From positions 1-64,000 of the forward strand of contig NZ_QTZO01000005.1 of the NCBI RefSeq assembly GCF_004025585.1: 64,000 nt of DNA. Direction: 5' to 3'. How positions within the stretch are numbered: position 1 is the first letter of the stretch; the number at the start of each line of letters is the position of its first letter. Below, piece by piece: positions 42,179 through 51,416 of this stretch. Under the pieces are notes generated by a model. The model worked only from the letters and a program-made list of their open reading frames with translations. It was not told the DNA's origin and ran no database searches. This DNA is from Pseudodesulfovibrio sp. S3. GTDB taxonomy: Bacteria; Desulfobacterota; Desulfovibrionia; Desulfovibrionales; Desulfovibrionaceae. Both the position numbers and the translations under genes were made by a program.

Positions 42179-43570
42179 TTGCAAAATTACATTCCTCGCA
42201 TACTCCTTGCCGGTTTGTCCGGCGGCACGGGAAAGACCATAGTTTCCCTGGCCCTTGTGCGTGCCTTCAGTCGGGCAGGTAAAACCGTTGCCCCGTTCAA
42301 GAAGGGGCCTGATTACATCGACGCTCAGTGGCTCGGCCTGGCTGCCGACCGCCCCTGTTCCAACCTGGATCCGTTTTTCCATACCCGGGATGGTATCCGT
42401 TCTGTCTTTTTCCATAAATCTCTTGGTGCCGGTATCAGCATCATTGAGGGCAACCGGGGGTTGTTCGACGGCATGGATGAGCATGGAACCTGTTCCAGCG
42501 CCGAGTTGGCGCGTATGCTCGAAGCACCGGTCATCCTGGTCATCGACTGCACCAAGATGACCCGGACCACGGCCGCCATAGTCAAAGGGTGTGCCGCATT
42601 CGAACCCGGCCTGAATCTGGCGGGCGTCATTCTCAACCGCACGGCCGGAGAGCGGCATCGCTCGGTGCTGCAAAAGTCCCTGGAGGCCCACACTGATATC
42701 CCTGTGTTGGGTATGCTTCCCAAGATCGGTAACAATCCCATACCCGAGCGGCACATGGGACTGATGTCCGATCAGGAGTACGACGGATCTACCCATCTCG
42801 ATGCATTGGCGGACATGGCCGAGGAGTGGCTGGATCTCGATGCCGTCGAGCAGGTAGCTCGGTCTGCCCCGGATTTTGGTCCCAACCCCCCAACGATTTT
42901 TCCCGGCCTTGCTGCCGAAAAGTCCGTGCGCATAGGGTATGTGCACGATGCAGCCCTCTGGTTCTACTACCCGGAAAACCTGGAAGCGCTGGAACATGCC
43001 GGAGCCGAGTTGGTCCGGTTGAGCATTTTGTCGGATGAACCGTGGCCTGAGATCGACGGCCTCTATCTGGGCGGTGGGTTCCCCGAGGTCTTTGCCGAGC
43101 GCATTGCGGACAACAGGAGTATCTTGGACAAATTGCGTTCCCTGTCGGAAGCGGGTTTGCCCATCTATGCCGAGTGCGGCGGCTTCATGGTGCTGTGTGA
43201 TTCCCTGGAGATGGACGGAAGCGCCCATCGCATGGCCGGTATATTTCCACTGGGTACGTCATTCTGCCCCCGGCCCCAGGGATTGGGCTATACCGAGGGT
43301 GTGGTCGTCGAAGATACCGTGTTTTTCCCCAAGGGCGCACGTCTTTTGGGGCACGAGTTTCATTATTCCATGTGTGTTTCCGAAAATGCTGCCCGGTTGC
43401 ATCGGGGGTTGAAAATGGTCCGCGGACAGGGCAGCGCCCATGGTCATGACGGCTTCATTTACAAGAATACCTGGGCCGGCTACAATCATATCCATGCACT
43501 GGCCATACCGGGTTGGGCCGAAAATTTCGTGCATGCTGCCCAAATCTGGCGTACGGCCGGGCAGCAGTAA
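42179..43570 (+). CDS. cbiA: Cobyrinate a,c-diamide synthase
   Basis: 463 residues. It amidates the a and c side chains of cobyrinate, or of sirohydrochlorin-type precursors in some lineages, with ATP and glutamine. N-terminal P-loop ILLAGLSGGTGKTIVSLALV, then PFKKGPDYIDAQWL; the C-terminal GATase has Cys in YAECGGFMVL and GYNHIHAL with its His. The start is TTG at 42179 with no clear Shine-Dalgarno, and no better ATG precedes the P-loop. A cobB/cbiA-type gene after dsrABD is known in Desulfovibrio and fits siroheme-related needs. Confidence 0.9.
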   Translation: MQNYIPRILLAGLSGGTGKTIVSLALVRAFSRAGKTVAPFKKGPDYIDAQWLGLAADRPCSNLDPFFHTRDGIRSVFFHKSLGAGISIIEGNRGLFDGMDEHGTCSSAELARMLEAPVILVIDCTKMTRTTAAIVKGCAAFEPGLNLAGVILNRTAGERHRSVLQKSLEAHTDIPVLGMLPKIGNNPIPERHMGLMSDQEYDGSTHLDALADMAEEWLDLDAVEQVARSAPDFGPNPPTIFPGLAAEKSVRIGYVHDAALWFYYPENLEALEHAGAELVRLSILSDEPWPEIDGLYLGGGFPEVFAERIADNRSILDKLRSLSEAGLPIYAECGGFMVLCDSLEMDGSAHRMAGIFPLGTSFCPRPQGLGYTEGVVVEDTVFFPKGARLLGHEFHYSMCVSENAARLHRGLKMVRGQGSAHGHDGFIYKNTWAGYNHIHALAIPGWAENFVHAAQIWRTAGQQ

Positions 43571-43649
43571 TTCCCTTGTCTGGGCGGGGTCTTTCATGCA
43601 AGACTGAGACCTGGCTCACTTAATCAAATACATCAAGAGAGATAATACA

Positions 43650-44780
43650 ATGAGCATACCTTTTATCGATTTGAAATCACAGTATAAGCAAGTTGAATCC
43701 AGTATCAGGAAAGGCATTGACGGCGTCCTTGAGCGCGGTGCCTATGTCATGGGCCCGGAAATCAATGAGATCGAAGCCAAACTGTCGAATTACAGCGGCG
43801 TGAGTTTCGGCGTGAGCTGCTCCTCCGGCACGGACGCCCTGCTCATGGCACTCATGGCCTTGGAGGTCGGGCCGGGTGACGCTATCTTCACCACGCCGTT
43901 TACCTTCATAGCCACGGCCGAGGTGGTGGCTTTGCTCGGAGCCACGCCCGTGTTCGTGGATGTCGACCCGGTGTCCTTTAACCTGGATGCCGATGATCTC
44001 AGACGCAAGATTCGGGATATCAAGGAAAACCGTAAGGAACTCACCCCCAAGGGCGTGATCGCCGTCGACATCTTCGGCCAGCCTGCGGACTATGATTCCA
44101 TCGAACCGATGGTCCATAACTCCGGCCTGTTCCTCATCGTTGATGCAGCCCAGTCTTTCGGGGCCACCTACAAGGGCAAACCGGTCTGCTCGCTGGGCGA
44201 TGTGGCCTGCACGTCCTTTTTCCCGGCAAAGCCTTTGGGCTGCTACGGTGACGGCGGCATGGTCTTCGTGCACAACGAGGCCCTGAAAAAGTTGCTGGTG
44301 TCCATCAGGGTCCACGGCATGGGGGAACACAAGTACGACAACGACCGGTTGGGTCTTACCGCTCGCATGGATTCCATCCAGGCAGCGATTCTGTTGGCCA
44401 AGTTCGAAATATTCCCCGAAGAAATACTCAAGCGCCAGGAAGTGGCCGACCGGTATAGTGCGCTTTTGTCCGAAGTGGATGGCCTGACACCGCCTTCGGT
44501 TCCCGAAGGGAGCACCTCGGTCTGGGCGCAATACTGCGTGCTGGCGCGGGATACCGAACAACGCACCGAAATCATGGGCAAGTTGTCCGAGGCTTCCATT
44601 CCCTCGGTTATCTACTATCCCAAGCCCCTGCATCTCCAGAAGGCTTTTGCGGACCTGGGGTATGCGGTCGGGGATTTCCCGGTTGCCGAGGACGTGTCCA
44701 GCCGCATATTTGCCCTGCCCATGCACCCCTATCTCACGGCTGAGGATCAAGAAACCATAGTCAATGTGATCAAGGGCTAG
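43650..44780 (+). CDS. DegT/DnrJ/EryC1/StrS-family sugar aminotransferase
   Basis: 376 residues. PLP enzyme that transaminates nucleotide-linked keto-sugars in surface glycan synthesis. FIDLKSQYKQVESSIRKGI, GVSCSSGTDALLMALMAL, VDAAQSFGATYKGK (Asp165) and the Schiff-base Lys194 in SFFPAKPLGCYGDGGMVF, plus R-x-H-G-M-G-E-H-KYDN, are all typical. GAGAG precedes the ATG. The sugar product is not determined. Confidence 0.9.
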   Translation: MSIPFIDLKSQYKQVESSIRKGIDGVLERGAYVMGPEINEIEAKLSNYSGVSFGVSCSSGTDALLMALMALEVGPGDAIFTTPFTFIATAEVVALLGATPVFVDVDPVSFNLDADDLRRKIRDIKENRKELTPKGVIAVDIFGQPADYDSIEPMVHNSGLFLIVDAAQSFGATYKGKPVCSLGDVACTSFFPAKPLGCYGDGGMVFVHNEALKKLLVSIRVHGMGEHKYDNDRLGLTARMDSIQAAILLAKFEIFPEEILKRQEVADRYSALLSEVDGLTPPSVPEGSTSVWAQYCVLARDTEQRTEIMGKLSEASIPSVIYYPKPLHLQKAFADLGYAVGDFPVAEDVSSRIFALPMHPYLTAEDQETIVNVIKG

Positions 44781-44788
44781 GCTGGCGT

Positions 44789-45145
44789 ATGGGCCTGACA
44801 AGCTGGTCGAGCATGGTGCGGGCGCTTAAGCCCGTGGCCGCCGGGGTGGCTTTGGCCTATTTGGTCACCGCCCTGGTGGACGGCCCGCCGCCCGTGAACT
44901 TTCGGCCTGAAAATCCCAACTCCGCCAAGCAGGCGGAGATCGTGGAGCCGCATGCCGAACTGGTCATCGAGAAGAATATCATGAAGCTCGGTTCGTTGCT
45001 TTCCGTCAAGGTTGATGAGGCCGCATACAGAAAGGCGGGCGGGGTTGTCGCCAATGAGTCGGAGGGGATGTTCTTCATCCCTGAATCAGGGCCTGGATCA
45101 CTGCCGTCCGTCAAGGGCGAGGTGATGGAGTTGCCGGATTCCTAG
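44789..45145 (+). CDS. Small membrane-anchored hypothetical protein
   Basis: 118 residues, not recognised. One N-terminal hydrophobic segment (VAAGVALAYLVTALV) and then a periplasmic-type, Pro-rich and acidic tail. It starts 8 bases after the aminotransferase, so it is probably co-transcribed. No clear Shine-Dalgarno. Confidence 0.6.
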   Translation: MGLTSWSSMVRALKPVAAGVALAYLVTALVDGPPPVNFRPENPNSAKQAEIVEPHAELVIEKNIMKLGSLLSVKVDEAAYRKAGGVVANESEGMFFIPESGPGSLPSVKGEVMELPDS

Positions 45146-45174
45146 CGCAGTCTCGTGTTGAAACAAGATTCGAT

Positions 45175-45201
45175 GCCGGGATATCATTCTGTTATCCCGG
45201 C
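45175..45201. terminator. Hairpin between convergent genes
   Basis: GCCGGGATA and TATCCCGGC pair around a 9-base loop; no T-run. Probably a weak terminator or mRNA end. Confidence 0.5.
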
Positions 45202-45244
45202 AATATGCATCAGAGCATCTCAACTCTTTCAGAGCTAACTTGTT

Positions 45245-47254
45245 CTAGGCAACGACCTTTTCGATGAATGCTTCGAGTCCCCGGACCGCTTCCACATCTC
45301 CAAAGATGTGGGAGCGGTTTTTCTCTAACTTGCTGCGCATGGCCTGTCTGAAGGTTGCGTCAGTCCCCATGCGCACGGCCAGACCGAGATAATCGGCAAA
45401 GGATGCGGCAATGGATTCGTCCATGCCCATCATGGTGTAGACCGCGCGGGAGTGCCGCCCGCGCATCATTCCCTGTGGCCAGGTGATTCCGGGCAGCCCG
45501 GCATGGCAAGCCTCCACCGTGGAGTTGAATCCCGACCACTTGATGGAGTCAAGGAACACGTCGCACAACGTGTTCAGGGCGCGGTAAGCCTCCGGGGTCT
45601 GGTAGGGGAGCATGATCACATGGTCTCCGGCCCTGATCCCGTGTTCGGAAAAGATGCGTGCGAGCCGGGCCAGGAACCGTTGGTTGAGTCGGTCCGCATG
45701 TCCGTTTTCGATGAAGACGAAGCGCGTTTTTGGCACCTGTTGGGCAATGAGCGGGAATAGGCGGTCGAACTGGGGCAGGTATTTGAACAGGGACTGCGGA
45801 CAGAAGTAGAGGATTGCGTCTTCGGGCAACCCGAAATGGGCGCGGTCAAGATCGGGCAGTTCCCGTCTGAGCGGTTGGTAATGCACCGAGAGGTTGGGCA
45901 GTCGGATCAGGGTTTCGGTGTAGGCCGCATCCCCGTCCTCCGGTTCCATGAGTTCGCTGCTCAGGAAGTAGTCCATGGTGGGCAGGCCGGTGGTCATGGG
46001 GTGTCCCAGGGAAACGCATTGCACCGGGGCCAGCCTCAGTCCGGCCAGTTTGGCGCAGGTGGGGTCCATGCCGATGTCGGGATAGATGAGCACGTCCAGG
46101 CGATCCTCCTTGACGGACCGGCACAGGGCGTGGAAATCGTGCGGTTCCTGGCGGAAGGTGTCGAAGATATCCCTTGCTTCCGCAGTGCAGGGGTCTTCCT
46201 TGACACCCGTGTAGTAACCGAAGACCTCGAACCGTTCCCGGTCCAGGTGTTTGGCCCAGCCTCGGGTGGGAATCTTCCAGACCGAATGTTCGAACATGAA
46301 CCCGGTGGCCATGCCTACCCGTATCCTTCCGGGTTTGCGTTCGGGGAAATCATTCGTGGCAAACTGCGGGTAGGCCGCGGCCATGATGCGGTGGACCAGC
46401 GCACCGTATTTCGCCTGCAAATCGCGGTCGTTTTTGCCCTGGTATGTCAGGTAGAAAGGTTGGTTCGCCCCGACCACTGTCGCGGCCTCGCGGATTTGTT
46501 CCGGGGTGTCCAGGGTGATGAAGGCGTCCAGTGCGGCCAAACCGAGTTCGTAGTTCTTTCGGGCCGTTTCGAGATCACTTTCCGACGCATAGTCCATTTC
46601 GAGCAGCCCGAAGCATTCGCCCCATCTGGGAGCCACGGCCATGGGAGCCTGTTTTCTGGCGAGCATGAAATGCTTCCTGGCCAATGCCATATCGCCCCGC
46701 GCCTGCCATGCATTGCCGAGATTGTAGAGGATGTCGGGAGAATCTGGGCTGGTGGCCACGGCCCTTTCCAGTGTTTCAACGGCCCGGATGGGCTTGCCTG
46801 CGGTCTTGAAGGCCACCCCCAGGTTGCACAGGATGTCCGGGGCGTCGGGAGACAGGATTAGGGCTTGTTCGAACCATGCGACGGCCTCCGTGGTCTTTCC
46901 AAGGGCCAGGTGAACATTGCCCAGTCCGGCCAGGCCGTCGGGAGATTCGGGATTCAGGGCCAGTGCCGTGCGGTGCGCTTTTTCTGCCTCGGCCATGTCG
47001 CCCAGCTCGAAGTGTATGCCTCCCATTGCGTTCAGGGCATCGGGGTCGCCGGGCGCAGCGTCCACGGCCGTTTGATATGCCGCGAGCGCCTCTCTGAAAG
47101 CACCAGTCTGTTGCAGGGCCAGGCCGAGATACAGGGCTGCATCCCCGAGTCCCGGATCAGCGGCGAGCGCCTCTTTGTACAGGGGAATGGCCTTGTCCGG
47201 GCAGCCTGCCTGATGGTGGCGGACAGCATGTGATAAAAGGGTGCGGGCATCCAT
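45245..47254 (-). CDS. TPR protein with O-GlcNAc-transferase (SPINDLY/GT41)-like domain
   Basis: 669 residues. Six or more TPR units (ALYLGLALQQTGAFREALAAYQTAVDAAPGDPDALNAMGGIHFELGDMAEAEKAHRTALAL and onward) occupy about 1-200. From ~300 a GT-B-type region follows: GKNDRDLQAKYG, PIRVGMATGF, CVSLGHPMTTGLPTMDYFLSSELMEP, and the donor-site CDVFLDSIKWSGFNSTVEACHAGLPGITWPQG. Likely glycosylates cytoplasmic proteins such as flagellin or adhesin precursors. No Shine-Dalgarno is visible. Single gene. Confidence 0.85.
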   Translation of the reverse strand: MDARTLLSHAVRHHQAGCPDKAIPLYKEALAADPGLGDAALYLGLALQQTGAFREALAAYQTAVDAAPGDPDALNAMGGIHFELGDMAEAEKAHRTALALNPESPDGLAGLGNVHLALGKTTEAVAWFEQALILSPDAPDILCNLGVAFKTAGKPIRAVETLERAVATSPDSPDILYNLGNAWQARGDMALARKHFMLARKQAPMAVAPRWGECFGLLEMDYASESDLETARKNYELGLAALDAFITLDTPEQIREAATVVGANQPFYLTYQGKNDRDLQAKYGALVHRIMAAAYPQFATNDFPERKPGRIRVGMATGFMFEHSVWKIPTRGWAKHLDRERFEVFGYYTGVKEDPCTAEARDIFDTFRQEPHDFHALCRSVKEDRLDVLIYPDIGMDPTCAKLAGLRLAPVQCVSLGHPMTTGLPTMDYFLSSELMEPEDGDAAYTETLIRLPNLSVHYQPLRRELPDLDRAHFGLPEDAILYFCPQSLFKYLPQFDRLFPLIAQQVPKTRFVFIENGHADRLNQRFLARLARIFSEHGIRAGDHVIMLPYQTPEAYRALNTLCDVFLDSIKWSGFNSTVEACHAGLPGITWPQGMMRGRHSRAVYTMMGMDESIAASFADYLGLAVRMGTDATFRQAMRSKLEKNRSHIFGDVEAVRGLEAFIEKVVA

Positions 47255-47382
47255 GGCAAGTCACGTTACTCCACAGCTTGGTTCTGGGCAATGCCGGATT
47301 TGCCAGTCGTCCTTCCCTCTGGTAAAGGGGGAGTCCCGAATGAAATTACGTCGGCTGCTTGTCGACACAAAGGAGCATAAAA

Positions 47383-47877
47383 ATGATCAAAATGGAAACC
47401 AGCATGGGCGATATCGTCATCGAACTCGATTTTGAGAACGCCCCCAAGACCGCAGAAAATTTTCAGCAATATGTTGAGGAAGGCTTCTACGACGGCCTCA
47501 TCTTTCATCGCGTCATTTCCAATTTCATGGTCCAGGGCGGCGGCATGGACAAGGACATGAAGGAAAAGGCGACCCGTGAGCCCATCAAGAACGAAGCCAA
47601 CAACGGCCTGAAGAATGACTGCTACACCCTGGCCATGGCCCGCACCATGGACCCGCATTCCGCTTCTTCCCAGTTCTTCATCAACGTAAAGGACAACGGT
47701 TTTCTCAACTTCTCTTCCGAAACTCCCCAGGGTTGGGGCTACGCCGTGTTCGGCAAGGTGGTCGAAGGGAAAGACGTGGTAGACCAGATCAAAGGCGTTG
47801 ACACCGGCCGTCACGGGTTCCACGACGACGTTCCTGTCGAGCCCGTCTTCATCAACAAGGCGACAGTGGTCGAGTAA
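47383..47877 (+). CDS. ppiB: Peptidyl-prolyl cis-trans isomerase (cyclophilin)
   Basis: 164 residues. Cyclophilin core: [51 protein letters not shown], then [23 protein letters not shown] and [15 protein letters not shown] and SSQFFI carry the active-site residues. No signal, so cytoplasmic PpiB type. GGAG lies 8 bases before the ATG at 47383. Confidence 0.93.
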   Translation: MIKMETSMGDIVIELDFENAPKTAENFQQYVEEGFYDGLIFHRVISNFMVQGGGMDKDMKEKATREPIKNEANNGLKNDCYTLAMARTMDPHSASSQFFINVKDNGFLNFSSETPQGWGYAVFGKVVEGKDVVDQIKGVDTGRHGFHDDVPVEPVFINKATVVE

Positions 47878-47940
47878 GCCTGTTTCCAATAGCAGTGCAT
47901 CTGCACCACTCTTGAAAGCCTTTAGGCTGAAAGAACAAGA

Positions 47941-47972
47941 AAGGCCCTGCACTTGGAGCAGGGCCTTTTTTC
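47941..47972 (+). terminator. Intrinsic terminator after ppiB
   Basis: AAGGCCCTGC, ACTTGGA loop, GCAGGGCCTT, TTTTTC. Convincing. Confidence 0.9.
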
Positions 47973-48041
47973 AATGTTTTTTCATATGGAAATCTAATCG
48001 GAGCCGGAAGCGGCGCAGATACGCCACTCTCGCAAGTCGAC

Positions 48042-48650
48042 TTACACCTTGAGATTCAGGCCGGCGAAGGAGGTGCTGCCCGTGCCGAAGGACAGCAGGC
48101 CGCCGCCGTCGAACCAACTGCTCGGATCGGTGTTGTCTGCGTACCACCAGGCCAGGGATTGCTGCTGCATGCTGGTCATCAGATTGTCCTGGGACAATTG
48201 GGTGGATGCCGTGGAGGTCAGCTTGCCCAGTTGTATGATGGTTTGAAATTCTTCAACCTTGTCCGGGTTGTCTTCGAAATATTTGTCGATGATTTCCTTG
48301 CCCTTGGTATTGTCGGGCACAGAGACCTTGCCCGTGTCCGGATCATAGGTCATGACAAATTCCTGGGAGATGTCCACTCCCAGTGCCTTGAGGTCCGCCA
48401 TGACCGCCGCGTCCCATTTGTCCCCCAGTTCCTCCCGGTAGTCCTCGACATCCTGGAAGGAAAGCTTGTTGTCGTCACCCTTGGGGATTTTGGCCAGATA
48501 TGTCTGTATTTCCGAGCTCAAGGTAGAACTGCTGCTGTTCTTCTTATCGAGGTCAGCCGCGTTCTGGTAGAGTTGTTTTTCCTCCACTGCGGCCCTGAGC
48601 AGGGTATAGGTACCTGAGAGGAGGTTTGATCCGATGGATTGCGTTGTCAT
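48042..48650 (-). CDS. Hypothetical protein
   Basis: 202 residues, not recognised. No signal or membrane segment. The N-terminus MTTQSIGSNLLSGTYTLLRAAVEEKQLYQNAADLDKK is helical; then a Ser-rich linker, a helical domain and a Gly/Ser-rich tail (WFDGGGLLSFGTGSTSFAGLNLKV). The shape recalls flagellar or secreted structural proteins, but I cannot name a family. GGAG lies 8 bases before the ATG. Confidence 0.6.
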   Translation of the reverse strand: MTTQSIGSNLLSGTYTLLRAAVEEKQLYQNAADLDKKNSSSSTLSSEIQTYLAKIPKGDDNKLSFQDVEDYREELGDKWDAAVMADLKALGVDISQEFVMTYDPDTGKVSVPDNTKGKEIIDKYFEDNPDKVEEFQTIIQLGKLTSTASTQLSQDNLMTSMQQQSLAWWYADNTDPSSWFDGGGLLSFGTGSTSFAGLNLKV

Positions 48651-48766
48651 TGCCGTACTCCCGCTTTGATATGGCTTATAGGGAAATGTTTACCCGTTTA
48701 TAAAGATAGCATAAGCCGTGCCAGGAGCGTCTTGACATTCGTTATGCAGGGATGGGGTTTTGGCGA

Positions 48767-48797
48767 TAAAAAAGGCCGATCTGTCAAGACCGGCCTT
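48767..48797 (-). terminator. Terminator of the liv operon
   Basis: On the minus strand AAGGCCG and CGGCCTT pair around a 12-base loop, followed by TTTTTT. It lies 23 bases after the livF stop. Confidence 0.85.
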
Positions 48798-48819
48798 GGG
48801 GGAGGGGCTTTTTTTCGGG

Positions 48820-49557
48820 CTAGCCGCCGAGATACGCCTTTTTAACTTCCGGATCTTCCCGCAAGTGTGCGCAGGGGCCCTGGGCCACGATTTCACCGGT
48901 GTCGATGACATAGCCGCGGTGGGCGAATTTGAGTGCCAGATTGGCGTTCTGTTCGATGAGCAGGATGGTCATGCCTTCCTCGTTGAGTTCCCTCAGGGTG
49001 CGGAACATGTCGTACATGAGCAGCGGGGCCAGACCCATGGACGGCTCGTCGAGCATGATGAAGCGGCAGCCGGACATGAGCGCGCGGCCCACGGCCAGCA
49101 TCTGCTGCTCGCCGCCGGACAGGGATTCGGAACGCTGTTTCTTGCGTTCGTCCAGTCGGGGAAAGAGCGTGTATACGCGCTTGTAGTCGCGGTCGATGTC
49201 AGCCTGGCCGTCCTTTCGGGAATAGGTGGCCAGTTTGAGGTTTTCTTCCACGGTCAGGTTGCCGAAGATGTGACGGCCTTCGGGGACCAGGGCCAGGTGA
49301 AGATCGCCCACGATCTTGTCCGGGGCCATGCCCATGATGGACTTGCCGCGAAACTTGATGTCACCCTTGACGATCTTGGGCGCCTCGGGCGGCGGCAGTT
49401 GGGCCACGGCCATGAGGGTCGTGGACTTGCCTGCGCCGTTGGCGCCGATAAGAGTGACGATTTCGCCTTCGTTGACCGTGAACGAGATGCCGTGCAGGGC
49501 CTCGATGTTGCCGTATTTGACAAACAGGTTTTCGACTTCGAGAAGGGGAGTATTCAT
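48820..49557 (-). CDS. livF: Branched-chain amino acid ABC transporter ATPase LivF
   Basis: 245 residues. Walker A IGANGAGKST, LALVPEGRHIFGNLTVEENL (the LivF-specific PEGRHIF), signature LSGGEQQM, Walker B FIMLDEP, H-loop LIEQN. The start overlaps the livG stop (ATGA). Last gene of the liv operon. Confidence 0.93.
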   Translation of the reverse strand: MNTPLLEVENLFVKYGNIEALHGISFTVNEGEIVTLIGANGAGKSTTLMAVAQLPPPEAPKIVKGDIKFRGKSIMGMAPDKIVGDLHLALVPEGRHIFGNLTVEENLKLATYSRKDGQADIDRDYKRVYTLFPRLDERKKQRSESLSGGEQQMLAVGRALMSGCRFIMLDEPSMGLAPLLMYDMFRTLRELNEEGMTILLIEQNANLALKFAHRGYVIDTGEIVAQGPCAHLREDPEVKKAYLGG

Positions 49558-50321
49558 ATGTTGTCGTCTCCAAGATAGGCCTTGATGACGGCCGGGTTGT
49601 TCTGGATGTCCTCGGAGGTGCCCTCCGCGATGGTGGCACCGAAATCGATGACCTTGATCCACTGGCACAGCGAGGTGACGACCTTCATCTGGTGCTCGAT
49701 CATGAAGATGGTGATGTCGAAATTGTCGTGTATCCAGCGTATGAGCTTGATCAATCCTTCCACGTCCGACGAGTTCAAACCGGCGGCAGGTTCGTCCAGC
49801 AGGAGGAGCTTGGGCCGGATGGACATGGCCCTGGCGATCTCGACACGGCGTTGCAGTCCGTAGGACAGGTTCTTGGGGAACTCGTTGGCCACTTCGGTCA
49901 GGGACATGGCTTCGAGCAACTCTTCGGCGATTTCCAGAATGCGCGCCTCGCGCTGGCGGTATTTCTTGCCGCGGAGGATGGAATCCAGAACCGAGTACCC
50001 CAGACGGTAGTGCTGGGCAATGCGTATGTTGTCCAGCACGGTCATGTCGTGCCAGAGTCGGATGTTCTGGAATGTCCGCGCAATACCCATGGAGGTGACC
50101 TGATGCGGCTTGAGCCCTGCGGTCGGTTTGCCGTCCATGAGGATGGTCCCTTCGGTGGGCTGATAGAAGCCGGAGATGAGGTTGAAGATGGTGGTCTTGC
50201 CCGCTCCGTTGGGGCCGATCAGTCCCATCAACTCGCCGCCCTTCATGTCCACGGAGAATTCGGATACGGCCTGGAGGCCTCCGAAGCGCTGGGTGAGGCT
50301 GTCTATTTTAAGCAGTGACAT
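49554..50321 (-). CDS. livG: Branched-chain amino acid ABC transporter ATPase LivG
   Basis: 255 residues. Walker A IGPNGAGKTT, GIARTFQNIRLWHDMTVLDN (LivG-typical), NLSYGLQRRVEIARAM signature variant, LLLDEPAAGLN, H-loop MIEHQM. AGGAGG lies 6 bases before the ATG. Confidence 0.94.
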   Translation of the reverse strand: MSLLKIDSLTQRFGGLQAVSEFSVDMKGGELMGLIGPNGAGKTTIFNLISGFYQPTEGTILMDGKPTAGLKPHQVTSMGIARTFQNIRLWHDMTVLDNIRIAQHYRLGYSVLDSILRGKKYRQREARILEIAEELLEAMSLTEVANEFPKNLSYGLQRRVEIARAMSIRPKLLLLDEPAAGLNSSDVEGLIKLIRWIHDNFDITIFMIEHQMKVVTSLCQWIKVIDFGATIAEGTSEDIQNNPAVIKAYLGDDNI

Positions 50322-50330
50322 GACGGCCTC

Positions 50331-51401
50331 CTATTTGAATGTGTAGTATTTTTTGAGTTTCGGGAACACGTCCGACAACTCCTTGTTGCCCATGATGCCT
50401 TCGGGCCTGAACTGCATGATCAGGACGAGGAGCAGGGGAATCATGACCCACTTGATGACACCGGCCGACGGTTCCCAGTCCGGGAATATGAAGGTGGCCG
50501 GGGCCAGCAGGAAGTCCATGAGGGCTTGGGAGCGCAAGACTTCAAGCAGGCCGGTGAACACGATGGCGGAGAGGACCGCGCCCGAAAGCGAGCCCATGCC
50601 GCCCAGATAGACCATGACCATGGCCTCGGTGGATTTGAGGATGTTGAAGGATTGCGGGTTGACGTAGCCGACGATGTGGGCGAACAGGCCGCCCGCGCAA
50701 CCGGCCAGGCCTGCGGAAATCATGAAGTTGACCAGCTTGATCTTGTTGGTGTTGACCGACATGATCTCGGCTGCGGTCTCATCCTGGCATACGGCGTTGA
50801 CGCCCTTGCCGTAGGTGGAGGTGATGAACCGCCGGATCACCCAGATGGTGAACACGGTGAAAGTGATCACCCAGAAGAGCATCCACGGGGCTTTCAGGGT
50901 GCCCTGCATGGCCCAGACCGTGTCCTTCATCCCCTGGAAGCCGCGTGAGCCGCCGACGAAATCCATGTTCTCGATGGCCGAGATGACCATGTAGTTCACG
51001 GCGATGGTGATGATGGCCAGGTAGTCGTCGCGGGTCTTGAATGCCGGAACGGCTACCAGGACGCTGGTCAGGGCAGCAACCACGCCACCGAGCAGAACAA
51101 TGACCGGGAAGACCATGATGGCCATGGAGGCCGGAAGCATGGGGTCGCCCAGTGTCTTGCCGAAGAAGAGCACGGACAGGATGGACGAGACATAGGCGCC
51201 CATGCACATGAAGGCCGCGTGGCCGCAGGTGAATTCCCCCATGTTGCCGTTTACCAGGTTGAGCGAGGTGGACATGATGATGTTGATGCCCACGTACATG
51301 ATCACGGCCTGGATGTAGTTGCCGATGTAGCCCTGCTGGGCCATGAGCAGCAGAACCACCGCGCTGAGCACCATGACGAAGTTGAGAGAATATTTTTGCA
51401 T
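50331..51401 (-). CDS. livM: Branched-chain amino acid ABC transporter permease LivM
   Basis: 356 residues, about ten membrane segments. The LivM signature NLVNGNMGEFTCGHAAFMCMGAY and AVCQDETAAEIMSVNTNKIKLVNFMISAGLAGCAGGLFA are present. 9 bases from livG. Confidence 0.93.
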   Translation of the reverse strand: MQKYSLNFVMVLSAVVLLLMAQQGYIGNYIQAVIMYVGINIIMSTSLNLVNGNMGEFTCGHAAFMCMGAYVSSILSVLFFGKTLGDPMLPASMAIMVFPVIVLLGGVVAALTSVLVAVPAFKTRDDYLAIITIAVNYMVISAIENMDFVGGSRGFQGMKDTVWAMQGTLKAPWMLFWVITFTVFTIWVIRRFITSTYGKGVNAVCQDETAAEIMSVNTNKIKLVNFMISAGLAGCAGGLFAHIVGYVNPQSFNILKSTEAMVMVYLGGMGSLSGAVLSAIVFTGLLEVLRSQALMDFLLAPATFIFPDWEPSAGVIKWVMIPLLLVLIMQFRPEGIMGNKELSDVFPKLKKYYTFK

Positions 51402-51416
51402 TGTCTATTCTCCCGA